Assembly: GCF_023065955.2 (NCBI RefSeq)
Contig: NW_026622986.1
Location: 14,347,848 to 14,411,847, forward strand
Direction of reading: 5' to 3'
Length of the DNA stretch: 64,000 nucleotides
Source of the DNA: Ursus arctos
Taxonomy: Eukaryota; Chordata; Mammalia; Carnivora; Ursidae
Shown: positions 10,401-21,712 of the stretch, piece by piece
How positions within the stretch are numbered: the first letter of the stretch is position 1
Layout: every line of letters begins with the position of its first letter
The notes under the pieces: generated by a model
Database searches by the model: none
The model's input: only the letters and a program-made list of their open reading frames with translations
What the model was told of the DNA's origin: nothing
Position numbers and translations under genes: made by a program

Positions 10401-11587
10401 AACAGCTTTTTTTCTAAATGATAAAAATTAGCACACAAGTTCTATATGATCAAAATATAACTATGACTGTTGCACAATATAGACTTATTTATCACTACCT
10501 TATATGCTTAATAGAGTGCAGATTAAAATGAATTTTATAGATTAAAACATTCTCATCTTAGTTCATTTGGCTGACAGGAAAAAAAATCAAGGATAATGTT
10601 GTACAATTAATATTTCAAAATATACTCTCAGCCAATGAAAAAGTTATTCCTAAATTATTAAATATAATTTTTAAAATCAGATAACATTTTTGTTGGACAT
10701 AATTATTAAATTGAAAAGTTTTAGTTAAAAGTAGAATGTAACATATCTTGCTTTTCCTTGTTTTCATATCTTGCTTTTCTATACAAATTAAAAATGTAAA
10801 ACTTCACAGCTAATTTAAGAAGCTTTAATTTGGAAACATTTATGTTTGAGTTTTATTGAGACGCCAGGATTCTATTCAAGTCTGGAAGGAAACATTTACA
10901 AAACATACATCTGGGAGGGGAGAAAAAAGGATTAAATGGATATGTGTGGTTCATTGTATGTTAATTATACCTCAATAAAGTTAGAGAAAAAGATTCTACT
11001 TATCTGCAGCCCAAATCATGTTATATATATAGCAAATGTCGTGTCCTTGGTCAGAGTGGTTTCCTGTTGTGGTTTTCACTTCTTGAGGTGGCTGAATTCA
11101 GGAAAAATCTGGCTACTTTTTTCTTTCTGATCCTTTTTAAGACATTTAATTTTGGCAATTTTGCTTCTTTTTTTAAAAAAAGGGCATGTACAGCATAAAC
11201 ATTTTAGAAGTAAATCAGAATAATCAACACTGGGAATAAAACCATGCATTTCAATTGTGTAAAATCTTTCTTCGTGTCTAAAAATAAACTATAATTCTTT
11301 TAAGTTTAAATACAACTTTAAAAAAAGTATTTCCTGGTTAAAAAAAAAATCCCTCAGGAATGCACATATAACAATGACTTATAAAATTTTTTCAGACCCA
11401 GATTAATTTTTAATGTTAGATTACCAAATTATCAAAATGTATGAATATAATATTATTGGCTTTACAAGAAAGAAACCTGTACAGTGTGCCCAAATTCAAG
11501 TGCCACCACTGGAGTGTTAAACGTCACGTGATCTGAAGAGGTGATGGATCAAGGGGACAGAGGTGGTTCCTGCTTTGCCTTGCATTC
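10401..11587. other. AT-rich sequence, L1 tail piece inside, no gene
   Basis: Very A/T-rich with many TTTAAA and AATTTT words. Apart from the L1 tail piece at 10935-10990 I see no recognisable repeat or gene. No ORF here exceeds about 64 codons. Confidence 0.6.
10935..10990 (+). mobile_element. L1 3' terminal remnant
   Basis: CATTGTATGTTAATTATACC followed by TCAATAAAGTTAG is the typical last ~30 bp of primate/carnivore-era L1 3' UTRs ('...ttaattatacctcaataaagctg'). A-rich sequence follows. Only the terminus is recognisable. Confidence 0.6.
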
Positions 11588-11613
11588 CAGAGCTGGGACT
11601 GAATACTCGAAGG

Positions 11614-11793
11614 ATGTCTCTTAAACACGCCACAATTCTGATTCTACTGCTGGTTTACTTCTGTGTTTTGTGTGCTTCATCTGAAAAATGCAGGATGATA
11701 ATGCTAGACATGGTTAAAAGGATCGATGATAATAGGTCTGTCAATGTTAAACATCCCAGGTATAGGCATGATAAATTCAGGAATTTGTGGTAA
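11614..11793 (+). other. Short ORF with signal-peptide-like start (probably chance)
   Basis: A 59-codon ATG ORF starts MSLKHATILILLLVYFCVLC: short basic n-region, strongly hydrophobic core, then ASS and a basic C-terminal half ending in RNLW. This resembles a secreted peptide with a signal sequence. A pyrimidine-rich stretch ending TTGCATTCCAG (11580-11590) could act as an acceptor, and CCCAG|GTATAG (around 11759) could act as a donor inside the ORF. Against it, the central part overlaps a probable MIR fragment, no family is recognised, and short ORFs like this arise by chance. I do not call it a gene. Confidence 0.1.
11660..11745 (+). mobile_element. MIR-like fragment
   Basis: GTGTGCTTCATCTGAAAAATG followed by AGGATGATAATGC and GTTAAAAGGATCGATGATAA follows the sense MIR pattern (cctcatctgtaaaatggggataataat ... 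gttgtgaggattaaatgag). It is diverged, but block order is preserved. Confidence 0.5.
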
Positions 11794-11849
11794 TAGCGCC
11801 TTTTATCTATGGATTAACTATGCTCTTATGTGGGAGACTGCTATCCAGC

Positions 11850-11955
11850 TGTATGGTAGAGAGATTAGCTTAGAGTCAGACCCACCCAGATGTGAGTCCT
11901 GATTCTTCAACTGGATAAGCTTTATGACCTTGATCAAGTTGGTTGCCATTTAAGT
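11850..11955 (+). mobile_element. MIR fragment
   Basis: GAGATTAGCTTAGAGTCAGACC, TGTGAGTCCTGATTCTTC and TTTATGACCTTGATCAAGTT follow the 5' half of a sense MIR (tctggagtcagac ... gaatccc ... tgtgaccttgggcaagtt). Diverged but consistent in order. Confidence 0.6.
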
Positions 11956-12923
11956 GTTGCATTTATGAATTTGTGATAAGTGGAATATTATCCACTGTTC
12001 GGAGACAATCCTTCATGGCTCTCTGGCTTTCTGCATGTTTTGTGGGCGGTGGCACTGACAGCTTTTGTTAGGACCACCTTTCCCAGGATGGTGATAGAGG
12101 AAACAGCCTTGGGAGACAGGAGTGTCCTCCTCTATCTTATCTGTAAGGGGCGGATTTTTTTCACTGGCCTGTGCAATAAAGATAATATCTCCTGGGGGGC
12201 AAAGAGTAGGTTATAAAAGATTGAGAGTTCCTAGGCTTGGAGCTGGTCAGCTGTGGCACAGACCTACTGCATTTGCAGCATCTCCCAAGATCCCACAGCA
12301 CCCCGGGGGCCTGGGAGAACAGGGGGTGGAGGTGGACGTGAAACTCACGTCCTGCTTTGCAGGGAGCAACAAGCCCTCTGTCTCTGAGCCAAGAGGCTTG
12401 TGTCTTCTGCCGGCATCTTTGGGCACTGTGCCAGGCTAACCTGTTACTTGCAAGAAGGGTGAGCCCTCACATGCTTCCGGTCGCCCACTTGCTGTCGGTG
12501 TTATTATCATGAGGACTAGAAGAGGTGCTAGATCGCCTTGGCAAATGCTAGTCCCTCAAAAGTATGTGTTCTTCCTGACATCTAAAAATTGTAAGTATTT
12601 GTCAACCAATCACTACTTTTTTTTTGGTCAGTTGGTACTTGTAATTATATCTAAATAACACATTCTGAAGCTGTCTACAGGACAAACAGCCAGATGAAAA
12701 GTAAATGCAGTTTTTTGCATTTTTCTCTTTTCAAGTCAACTATTTAGATACTTCCAAATGATAGACTAAAACTTACACGTCTGTGTAGGTCGCCCCAGTC
12801 TCTGGCATCGGTTTGTATTTAAAATCTTATCCATCAAAAGCACACTTTGTACAGGATAGCAAATGTTTTTAAGAAAAAAGATGATACCAAAGAATGTCCA
12901 TTGCTCATAATTCTGTTTTACTG

Positions 12924-13140
12924 TGTTTTTTTTAAAAGATTTATTTATTTGAGAGAGAGAGACAGAGTGTGTTCGCATGAGTAGGGGGGAGGGGCAGACG
13001 GAGAGGGAGAGAAAATCTCAAGCAGAATGTACACTGAGCGTGGAGCCTGACACAGGGCTCGATCTCATGACCCTGAGATCAGGACCTGAGCTGAACACCA
13101 AGAGTAAGATGCTTACCCGACGGAGCCACCCAGGTGCCCC
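12924..13140 (-). mobile_element. SINEC, antisense
   Basis: T-run, AAAAGATTTATTTATTTGAG, GA-rich block, then GGGCTCGATCTCATGACCCTGAGATC and a reversed head ending GAGCCACCCAGGTGCCCC. Weak flanking duplication: TTACTGTGTTTT before and TTATGGTGTTTT after (10 of 12). The middle 'catgaccctgagatc' form belongs to an older subfamily than the copies at 873 and 17648. Confidence 0.93.
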
Positions 13141-14020
13141 TTATGGTGTTTTCATACTGTAGTTTGCAGGAAATAGAACACCCAACTATGACCGGATTAT
13201 GAAAAGAAAACAAGAGATAGAAACGGGCTTCTCAGGCTCACCGAGTTACGGAGCTAGGACACGGTAGTAGTGATGATGCATTATTTTTCAATAACAAATT
13301 CTGCCGAGACACACTAATACTGTTGTTTTCTCTTGTGTTTCCAGTTCCTATTTGAAAAAAGGGCAGAATCCCCTTAACTTTTATATTCTCTCCCTCACTT
13401 ACTGGATGTCTGCCAATATCGCATACTGATGATGTGTGGTAACGTTACTACCCCTACGAGAGTTTACAGTGTTTAAACATTCTTACCAGAGCTTTTTATA
13501 AAAATTTCACAGGGAAATTATGAAATATGAAACCACGTGGAATAGCACTTCTTCTTTGTCAAAACATCTTCTAGTAACTTCTGTTTAAGGAAAGCCTCCA
13601 AACCAACTTCTCCTTACTGTTTAGTTTCACTGAAAAATGGTTCTAGAGTGTGTTTCTGGAGATTTTCTTGCAAGCCCTGCTCCCAGAAGATGTGTCCTCA
13701 GATGTGATTTTCAGTTTGTTGGCAAAGACTTGAGTTCGGTTCAGTTTGTGACAAATTGCCCCAACGAAACTCGCTGCCCCATCCCTGTTTATGCTTAACG
13801 ATGGTTATGGTTTCTTGCTGGGGAATAAACAACAGGAACTCAAAATGTAAGGCATATTTGTTGGCTAGGAAGAGCGGATGCCGATGCTGTCTGGCCATAA
13901 CAGATGAGAAGTGCCTGATGGAGGCAGGCAGCGATGACTTCCACACCTGCCCTGAGTTGAGATCCTGTATGAACGTTGCTTACTTTGCAAATAAGTCAGG
14001 ACAGGTCATCCTGCTGTTGC
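13141..14020. other. Unique sequence at the AT-to-GC transition, no gene
   Basis: No recognisable repeat, exon or RNA gene. Base composition begins to shift towards GC-rich from about 13.9 kb. Confidence 0.5.
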
Positions 14021-14024
14021 CACT

Positions 14025-14130
14025 TCCCATGGCTTGACGTGGGCTGGTCACCTGGTCATTTTCTCCACACCTCGGACAGTGTCCTCACCTGTAACGGGGC
14101 TGTTAACCCTGCTCCCTATGATAGCGTGAG
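14025..14130 (+). mobile_element. MIR-like fragment
   Basis: GGTCACCTGGTCATTTTCTCC and GTGTCCTCACCTGTAACGGGG resemble the sense MIR blocks for 'gggcaagtcacttaacctctc' and 'tttcctcatctgtaaaatgggg', with GC-biased changes. Confidence 0.5.
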
Positions 14131-14750
14131 AACCAAGCAGACGGACAGCATTGGTGGCCGCCAAAGCTTTGTTTTCTGCCCCTCTTCTGAGCCCTGCGCC
14201 TTCCTAGCCTCACAAGAACGTCTGGGCACAGTGGGTGCCGTGCCGAAGCAGGAGGAGGCCACGTTTAAGGAGCTCTGCTTACGTTCCTCCCCTCCCTTGA
14301 CCGACTGTGCTTTTGTCACTGAGCGGGAACTTAGCTGAGCCAGCATCCAGAGGGGTGGAGGCCTGGGGTCCCCTTCCAGGGCCAGCGTCTGAGCACGTCA
14401 TGTTTTGGGGCTGATGTATTTGGGACTGCGAGAGTGGCTCTGGGAGTGGGCGCCACCAGAAGCCACGGCCTTCCGTGTCACCGCTCCCCCGCAGGCCTGC
14501 AGGAAGGAGCAGCCGCAGCACGTCCCAGGACCCCATCCTCACTCTGCTGGGGATGAGCAGCTGATCATCGAGGCCAGGGAGGGACTGGATCGACACCGTG
14601 GGGGCGGCCGAGATCCGGGAGGGAAGTAGGAGTGAAGGACACACAGCTGTGTGTGTCCACCTCAGTCAGGGCCCGTCCCTGCCCCCACCCTGTGTCTGTG
14701 GCGATGGCCTCCTGCCAGCACTTAGTTCCTAGATGTCTGGATGCTTCCCC

Positions 14751-14777
14751 CACCCACCCCGCACCCACCCCGCACCC
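14751..14777 (+). repeat. 11-bp tandem repeat, about 2.5 copies
   Basis: CACCCACCCCG is repeated at 14751-14761 and 14762-14772, with a partial third copy to 14777. Confidence 0.9.
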
Positions 14778-14792
14778 TACTAAAACACACAC

Positions 14793-14880
14793 AAGAGCTT
14801 TGTTGAGACATAATTCGCACACCATACAAAGTGCACCACCCAAGGCTTGGTCCGTTCGGGCGGCTGGCAGCACAGGCCAC
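14793..14880 (-). mobile_element. Possible L1M 3' UTR remnant, antisense
   Basis: GAGCTTTGTTGAGACATAATTC, CGCACACCATACAAAGTGCACC resembles 'tttattgagatataattcacataccataaa...tgcacc' with many CpG-type changes. It matches the same L1 segment as 10060-10400 but is much more GC-rich. Confidence 0.5.
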
Positions 14881-17647
14881 GCGAGCACTGTCTCCAGCCT
14901 GGAAAGGCACCTGCACCTTAGCAGCCCTCGCACCGTGCCGGGTCCCTCGAGCCCTAGACAGCCACAGATCCGCTTTCTGTCTCCACAGAGAAATCTCACG
15001 GAAACAAGATCCTGCAACGTCCCACCCGCTTCTGTGTTCTCGAACCCTGCCCACACCCGTGCAAACGGTCCCTCCGTAGGACTCCTAGGTTCAACTCCTG
15101 CGTCTGCCTCCTTTTCCAGTGGGAACCACAGTGGTTCGGAGCAGGAAGAAGTCTCCCGCTCTGGCTCTGAAGAGGGGGAAACGCCGTTCACACAGACAGC
15201 AAAGCGGAGGCAGGCCTGGCCGACATGAGCAGGCCACGCTCCCATCAGCGATACCAGGCAAGCAGAGAATGATACCACAGTGCAGGAACGTGGGTGACCC
15301 TGTGGCTCAGTCCCAGGCCCGAGGAGAAACTCCAGGAGCCGCATTTCTTTCCTCGCCCTTCTTGAGTGATGTGAGACCCCCAACACCCCCCAGAGCCTCT
15401 GCGAGCCCCTCCTCGCCTGCCTCCCTCACTTCCCCCATGCTTTTCCCTCCATCTGCAGGCTCTTCCAATGCCCTTCCCAGCCCTGTAGCCTTGGGCATTC
15501 ATCACTGCCGAGGCCGGCTCTGGTCTCATAAGCTCCAGAATCGGGTTTGCAGAGAGAGAAGTCAAGGTGCACAAGAGGTGGATAAAGGCAGGACCCTCCG
15601 CAGGCCAGGGCCACCCTGCATTACAGCGTTCCCCGTGGGTGCGGAGGTGAGAGGAGAGTGCGTGATCCCTGGGGCCCGCATCTAAGAGGTAGGTGGGAGA
15701 AGAGAAGCCCACAGAGGAGGGTGACAGTGGCAGAGAGGGAGAACACGGTCCAGACAGCACAGCTTCCAGGGATGAGAGGGAGGAGGCTGGGGCGGGTGGG
15801 GTCGCTCGGGGAGGCCAGGCTGTGCTATTGGCCGCACTCGTCAGTCAGGAAGCAAGGGTCTACTGGGGGGACCGGGAGGCCCATGTTAGCTGTCCGAAGT
15901 CTGAATGAAAGGGAGGAAATAGAAACAGGAAGTGTCACGTCTCTGGAGGTTTGCTGGTGAAGGCGGCGGAGCGGGGAACTCGGGGTGCAGGGACAGATGA
16001 ATCACACTGGTGTTGGGGATGGAGACCGGGCAGGGGAGAGGAGGGCTAGGATGAGGAGGCCAGATTTACCACGGTGCTGCTCTGCTTCTCCTCTTCGCCG
16101 TGGCTGCCTGGAGCCCGGTGCGGAGCCTGAAGCCTCAGTGTGGAGCCTGGGGGTGGGGGTGTGGAGCAGGTGGGTGTGGGGTACAGAGCTGGTGGGCGGG
16201 CAGTGGATGGGACAGCACAGGGGCCACAGCCTGATGTTCCCAGTCTGCCCTTCCCTGGGCTCTCTCCTGGTCCCGAAGTTGTTTTCACTTTCTCTCATTG
16301 CTTACCCAGCATGTTTCATAGTCCACAAGATAAGATTTGAAATCTATTAAAGGAAAATACAGCAAGAAGTGTGAGGAGGAAGAAGCAAAGACTCCAGAAA
16401 GCCGAAACCACAAAAGACTTCAGCCACGGGAGCCTGGAGCCCCTCTCAGGTCAGTGGCTCGAGGTGATACGATGGCCCCCAAACTTCCTTTCTTCACAAA
16501 GGCGCTGAATCACACACATCAGAGGAAGGTTAAACTGTCATCTGTTCAAAAATGCAAAAACAGAAAGTTTCACATATTACAAACCATCCCAAGTGGTTTT
16601 ACAAATGTCGGCCTTTAGAAAAATAAATTGTATGAAACAGTTCACTCTCCAATACTGTCAACCAGTACAGTGCCAGGACGGCGTGAAAGGAATGACATCT
16701 TTGCAGAGGTCCGGGCTCAACGCTCGCGGGGGGCAGCAGAGGTGGGAGCCTGGGTGCTGCGGGGTGCAGGGCCCACACCCAGAAGCCGCCCTCTGCCTGC
16801 GCCCCTGGCCGGGGTTCCCTGGGCTACCCAACCGCCTTTTTTTTAAAACTGTTTCTGTTTTGGAATGGACTAGAATATTCACTGTTTTCAGCTAGGAAGC
16901 CGGGTTGGTACGACGACGGCCAACTTGAAGAACTTCCCGCTTGGTTCGGTTCGTGACTATGAATAACGCAGGCCACTGTGCTAATGGCAAACGTAGGCGA
17001 TCTTGGTAGTTCTGCCTCCGGGAGCCAGGAGGTCCGAGCGTGGAACCAGACACCAGGGGCTTCCAGCAGGGATGGAAGCCCTGCCTTCCCCAGGGGCTGA
17101 TGTCTGGCTGTCCCCTCGCTGTCCCCTCTGCTCTGATGTTTCTGGCTCCCATTTCTGGCAGGCTTATTTTCTGGTCGGTAAGTTCCATGTTTCAAGGCCC
17201 GCACCCACACCTCCTTTGCTCAGTCCTCACAGCCCCTCACGCAGTGCTAAGCACACCTCGGCTGTCTGATTAATACCCGCAGGACTGAGTTGATCGAGCT
17301 GCGTGGGGCTGGGCTGGCCTAGTTTGGGCTACCACATGCTTCCTGGCCTGGAGCACACTGCCTGTCCTCCCTGTTTCACTGCTCCCCGGAGGGCTGAGAA
17401 CCCTTCCACGAGCCGAGGAAGACACCTGGCCACTCAGCAAGGCTCTGAGCATGAACATGGGTGACCCTTCCCTGGTCGGAGGCCGCCGGCCAGCGGCCGG
17501 CTGTAGAAACCACATGTGGTCGGCTTCTCTGGGCCGCTGGCAGGTGTCAGGAAGTGTGGGCCCACGCCCATGGAGACTCCGCCATCCTTGTGGTTCCCTT
17601 CTGAACGGGTAGGACACTCTCAGGCCCGCCGTACAAGGAAGTTTCTT

Positions 17648-17849
17648 TTTTTTTTTTTTTTAAGATTTTATTTATTTATTTGACAGAGATAGAGACAGCC
17701 AGCGAGAGAGGGAACACAAGCAGGGGGAGTGGGAGAGGAAGAAGCAGGCTCATAGCGGAGGAGCCTGATGTGGGGCTCGATCCCAGAACGCCGGGATCAC
17801 GCCCTGAGCCGAAGGCAGACGTTTAACTGCTGTGCCACCCAGGCGCCCC
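17648..17849 (-). mobile_element. Young SINEC, antisense, with perfect 17-bp target-site duplication
   Basis: T-run, AAGATTTTATTTATTTATTTG, reversed CT block, GAAGCAGGCTCATAGCGGAGG, and reversed head ending TGCCACCCAGGCGCCCC. GTACAAGGAAGTTTCTT flanks it at 17631-17647 and again at 17850-17866 without mismatch. The polymerase III boxes are intact on the minus strand (A box 17827-17837, B box 17774-17782). Together these indicate a recent insertion, and it is one of the best candidates in the window for presence/absence variation between related species or individuals. Confidence 0.97.
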
Positions 17850-18335
17850 GTACAAGGAAGTTTCTTAAGAGCAAAGGTCACCATTAGGGCCCAGGGCAGG
17901 ATTTCAGGTGGCACACTCCCAAGATGGAGAAAGCCTAGTCACCAAGCAAACCCACGTGCTGACTGGTTCGGTCACATGAAGGGTAAAGATGAAACAATTG
18001 TGCACCAGCAGCTGCTCGCTCAGAACGACTTAAATAAACTCGTTCCTAGCGGAGCCACGAACTCGAGGTTTGATTCTACTTCACTTGGTTGTTAAAAATC
18101 CCTTAACCTTGGACATTTCGTTGAATCTCAGAGAGTTTCCCCTTTTTACCAATTCATACGATCATTTTGCTTGTTAGTCAATCCCACGTTCTTCTATAAC
18201 TTTCTACGGAGAGGGGAAGGACCCAGCATCCAGCACTTGGCACTTTACAAAGCACCTTTCTGTTTCTCACGACCTTCGATGCCAGGCTGAGGCTCTGTCG
18301 CTGTGTCCACGTTACTCAGAGACGCTGGCGCAGCT

Positions 18336-18399
18336 GGCCGGGGCCTGTGAGGCTCTCAGCCGGCCCCGGCCGGGGCCTGTGAGGCTCTCAGCCGGCCCC
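18336..18399 (+). repeat. Perfect 32-bp tandem duplication with complementary ends
   Basis: Two identical 32-bp units occupy 18336-18367 and 18368-18399. Each starts GGCCGGGGCC and ends GCCGGCCCC, so the arms can pair, and the junction between the units reads CCGGCCCCGGCCGGGGCC, a strong palindrome. The absence of any mismatch suggests a recent duplication or active homogenisation. Confidence 0.95.
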
Positions 18400-19680
18400 G
18401 GGACCTGGTCCCACATGCTCTGCGCCTAAAACCGAGGCCACGCGTGAGCAGCGTGCGAACGCCGTGACGGTGAGGCAGGGTTGTTTCTAGTTGATAGGAC
18501 TGCAAGCACGTCATGGCTTGTCATTGAGGAATATTCCAGAATCTCTTCACCAAGTTCAGAGCAGCACAGCTTAGAAGACCTCGGAGACCATGTCTGCCCC
18601 CCACCCCCATTCCACTGCCGAAGTAACAACGACAGTTGGGGTAATTCCTCTGAAAAAGCACCAGCAGCTCACTTCGCTACAGCTTCTTTGGACAAGCCAA
18701 GTGTCCCGAGCCGCTGTGAGTGGTGCAGGCTGATCTGTGTGGGTCCGAATCGTTCCTGTGCACTCAAGCCAACCCTGAACACCGTCCCATGGGCTTGTCC
18801 CCAACATATCGCAGTCTCTGGAGACCGAAGAGGCTCTGGATCTTCAGTCAGCCGGGGTCTGTGTTCCTCAGGAGTTCCTGGAATCTTCCAGAATGGACGA
18901 ATTAACCATCTTCCCCTTTGTCACTGTCTTCCTCAGGCAGCGGAACAGCAGGGCTGCTACAGAACGCATCTTCTGTTCCCTCGATAACCGGACACGCACT
19001 GACCTGCAACGTGCGTGCTCGCTGTAGGACTGTTCTCTCTGGATTCCCGAACCTGGGGCCCCACCTGCTGACTGTGGACCCGCGTCCGCCGACCTCACCG
19101 CGGACCGTTCGCCGGCTCCTGCCGGAAGCCTCCCTGATGGTGGGCAGCGGGCTCTCTTCAGCAGCCCCATCCTTGGCTTTGGGGGGTGGGGGAGGCAGCA
19201 GGAATGACGCGGAGGGGATGAGAAGTCAGGAGACGGAAGGGCCTCAGAGAACAGGAGCCGTCCCAGCAGACGCACCTGCTGCTGCCCCGCTGAGGCTGCT
19301 CCCGGCCACGTGTCTCTCCTGCCTTCTGTGGGGGCTCATTCCTGCCCCAGCCTGGAATGCTCAAGTATTGTATGCCCATGCGGGATGGCGCTCCCGGCCA
19401 CCAGGCCTCAGTGCCTGGAAGTGCCCGCATCCTTCCATTGTGCTGCCGACCGGAGCCAGCTGACCTCCATCTGCCAGTTGCCTGCACGGGGCTAGGCTGC
19501 ATGCAGACCTGGACCAGCTCCGGCTTGCCAGGCGGGCGCACGCCCACAGAGCAGCCAGCCAGGAGTGCCAGATGGGGCTCTGACCCCTGGTCTTGGTTCT
19601 GAATGCCCTGCTGCATCGGGCCTTAGGAGCTGGGCCAAGCTGGCTTGGCTGCTGCCTTTGTCCTGGGAAGACCACAGGCG

Positions 19681-19704
19681 CCCCCCCCCCCCCCCCCCCC
19701 CCCC
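19681..19704 (+). repeat. C24 homopolymer
   Basis: An uninterrupted run of 24 C (24 G on the minus strand) in GC-rich sequence. Likely hypermutable, able to form G-quadruplex or i-motif structures, and prone to length error in assemblies. Confidence 0.95.
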
Positions 19705-20630
19705 GCTCAGATGGGCGCCTGGTGTGCAGAGACCCATCCCCCCCTGCCTCCAGGCTCAGCTCCCGCAGGCTGCGTGGCTGACCTCTGGCTGGAGTAGCTG
19801 TGCGGTTTCTGAGCACCAGCTGCAGACTTGGGCCGTCTTTGTCCTGAGTAGTCCTTTTGACCTCAAACGGGCGCATGATGCCCTCAGGGAGGGAGTTCAG
19901 GCCTCCAACAAGCAGCACTATTGGGATCATCAAATATGGTAGATAAGGAAGTGTGGGCCTGGTGGTTCTGAGGACGACGGCTAAGTGGGGTCTTGTCTCG
20001 GTCCTTCTGAAAGGTCAATTGGAGCAGTGACCCGGGGAGTGGGAATGGGGAACAGGGCAGGGGAAAGAGGACCAAGGATGGCAACCAAGCCTAACTGAGG
20101 TCACTGCTGCAGGCCCTGGGTGCCTGGGGCAGAGCCCAGCTGCTCCCTCCCCACACCCTGTCATTCTGGGTTGTCTCTGCGCTTGTGCAATGAGCTCCCC
20201 CAGCGTCTGAGCAGCCCGGGCACAGAAAAATGGAGAGATGCAGGCGGCCCTGTGGTGGGATGTGTGCAGGGCCACAGCTGGAGACTGGAGATGGCCCGGA
20301 GAAGGGACTCGAAGCCAGGGAGGGCAGCGCAGGAGCGGTCTGTCCCCCAGTCGACCATTCCCGGATCTGGGCCTGCCCGTTTCGCTCTGGGCCTGGGGAA
20401 AGCGGGGGGAAGTGTCCGCTGCAGCTCTCCGCATGACTGCCTGTTTGAGAGAAGGACGGGTGAGCCTCTGCTCTCCTCCCTCCTCTCCCTTCCTCTCTCC
20501 TCCGCAAGAACATACAGACGCATGAACGTGCGCACACCACCAAACGCTCTCCCCGCGCTCAAGTCTCCGACTTGTCTCCATGATGATGATACATGTCTCT
20601 CAGAGCCAGGCACCGCCTCTCAATCTGTGT

Positions 20631-20692
20631 CTCTCGTCTGTCTGTCTGTCATCTATCCATCCGCCCATCATCTGTCTGCCTGACTCTGAGAA
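20631..20692 (+). repeat. TCTG/ATCC-type short tandem repeat
   Basis: Imperfect tetranucleotide array: CTCGTCTGTCTGTCTGTC followed by ATCTATCCATCCGCCCATC and TCTGTCTGCCTG. A potential microsatellite. Confidence 0.85.
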
Positions 20693-21701
20693 TCCTTACG
20701 CTGGCATCCAGTCCTGAGCAATTGTCTGCCTGTTCAGGGCTACGGTTACAGTGAACGCAGTGACTGCGTGAGCGAACACGGGCATAAACACCGTTTGCCG
20801 AGTGTGGCAGGAAACACTACGGCTGCAAGGGGCCTGCCCCGAAGGACCTCAGGCACGTGAACCTGTGGGCGCCTTCCCTATCACAGGGCTGCTCCGTGAC
20901 AGCTATTCCCACGGGCCGCCTCCTCATGTGGCCGGGGATGAGGGCAGGCCCCCCATACACATGACAGCATCCTCCAGGTTACGGGGCAGGGGTGGGGCGG
21001 GCTCTGCACCTGCAGGCCTGGTAGGATCCCTGAGTGTGGACTCCTGCAGAGGTTGTGCTGGCCGAGGGCTCAGCAGAGTGGTTTTGCTCCGGATCCTGGG
21101 CTGCAGAAGGGTGCAGACGGGTTTTGCTTTCCCTGCACGAATTTGTAACTAAGCTCACTCACCAGCAGGTGTTGGCGAGCGGCACCTGCATCCGGCAGTG
21201 CACGTGATTTTTCCCAATGGGGAAACCCAATTCCTGCCTCCTGGCATGTCCGTGTTGATGAGGGAGATGAAGGTCCCAGGTAAATGTGAAATGGCATGTC
21301 CTACTACGTGCAGTGGGGAAAGTGAAAGGGTGCCGTGATGGAGAAGGACAGGGAGCGCCTCCTTGAGAGTGCCTTCAAGGATCCTGGACCAGTGTGTACA
21401 TCCGGGAGTTGTCGGAGGTGGACGGAGGTGAAGGAGTGAATCTGGGCGGAGGGTCCATTCTGCTGCGTGTCCCCAGGGAAGCCCCCAGAACCGTGCTGGT
21501 GACAGTAGCACCAAACCCTACTTTCAGAGTTTGAACCAAACCTCAACAGCACTGACCTTTTGAAATCCCAAGACGTTGAAAGTGAGGTGGACTTTGGATT
21601 TTAAGCTCTTATCGGGAACTACTGTAGGTACTTGTCATAAAAGGAACGGCAGTAAAACACAGACATCAGGGTGGAGATGCGCCGCTGGCTCGCTCCGGGG
21701 C

Positions 21702-21712
21702 GGGGGGGGGGG
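21702..21712 (+). repeat. G-rich homopolymer tract
   Basis: Eleven consecutive G, preceded by CTCCGGGGC. Part of a series of G-rich tracts on this strand between 21.7 and 25.1 kb. Confidence 0.8.

Larger units (their letters stand above)
14131..17630. other. GC-rich unique sequence with chance ORFs, no gene seen
   Basis: Many overlapping ORFs occur on both strands, the longest on the minus strand at about 14565-15386. Their translations are dominated by Pro, Arg, Gly, Ser and Ala, are open in several frames at once, and show no recognisable domain. That is the signature of stop-poor GC-rich DNA rather than coding sequence. G-rich tracts occur at about 16147-16195. Confidence 0.6.

Noticed and set aside
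14565..15386. 273-codon minus-strand ORF
   Set aside because: It overlaps open frames on both strands, has no domain and spans a probable L1M 3' UTR remnant (14793-14880), so it is not a plausible exon.
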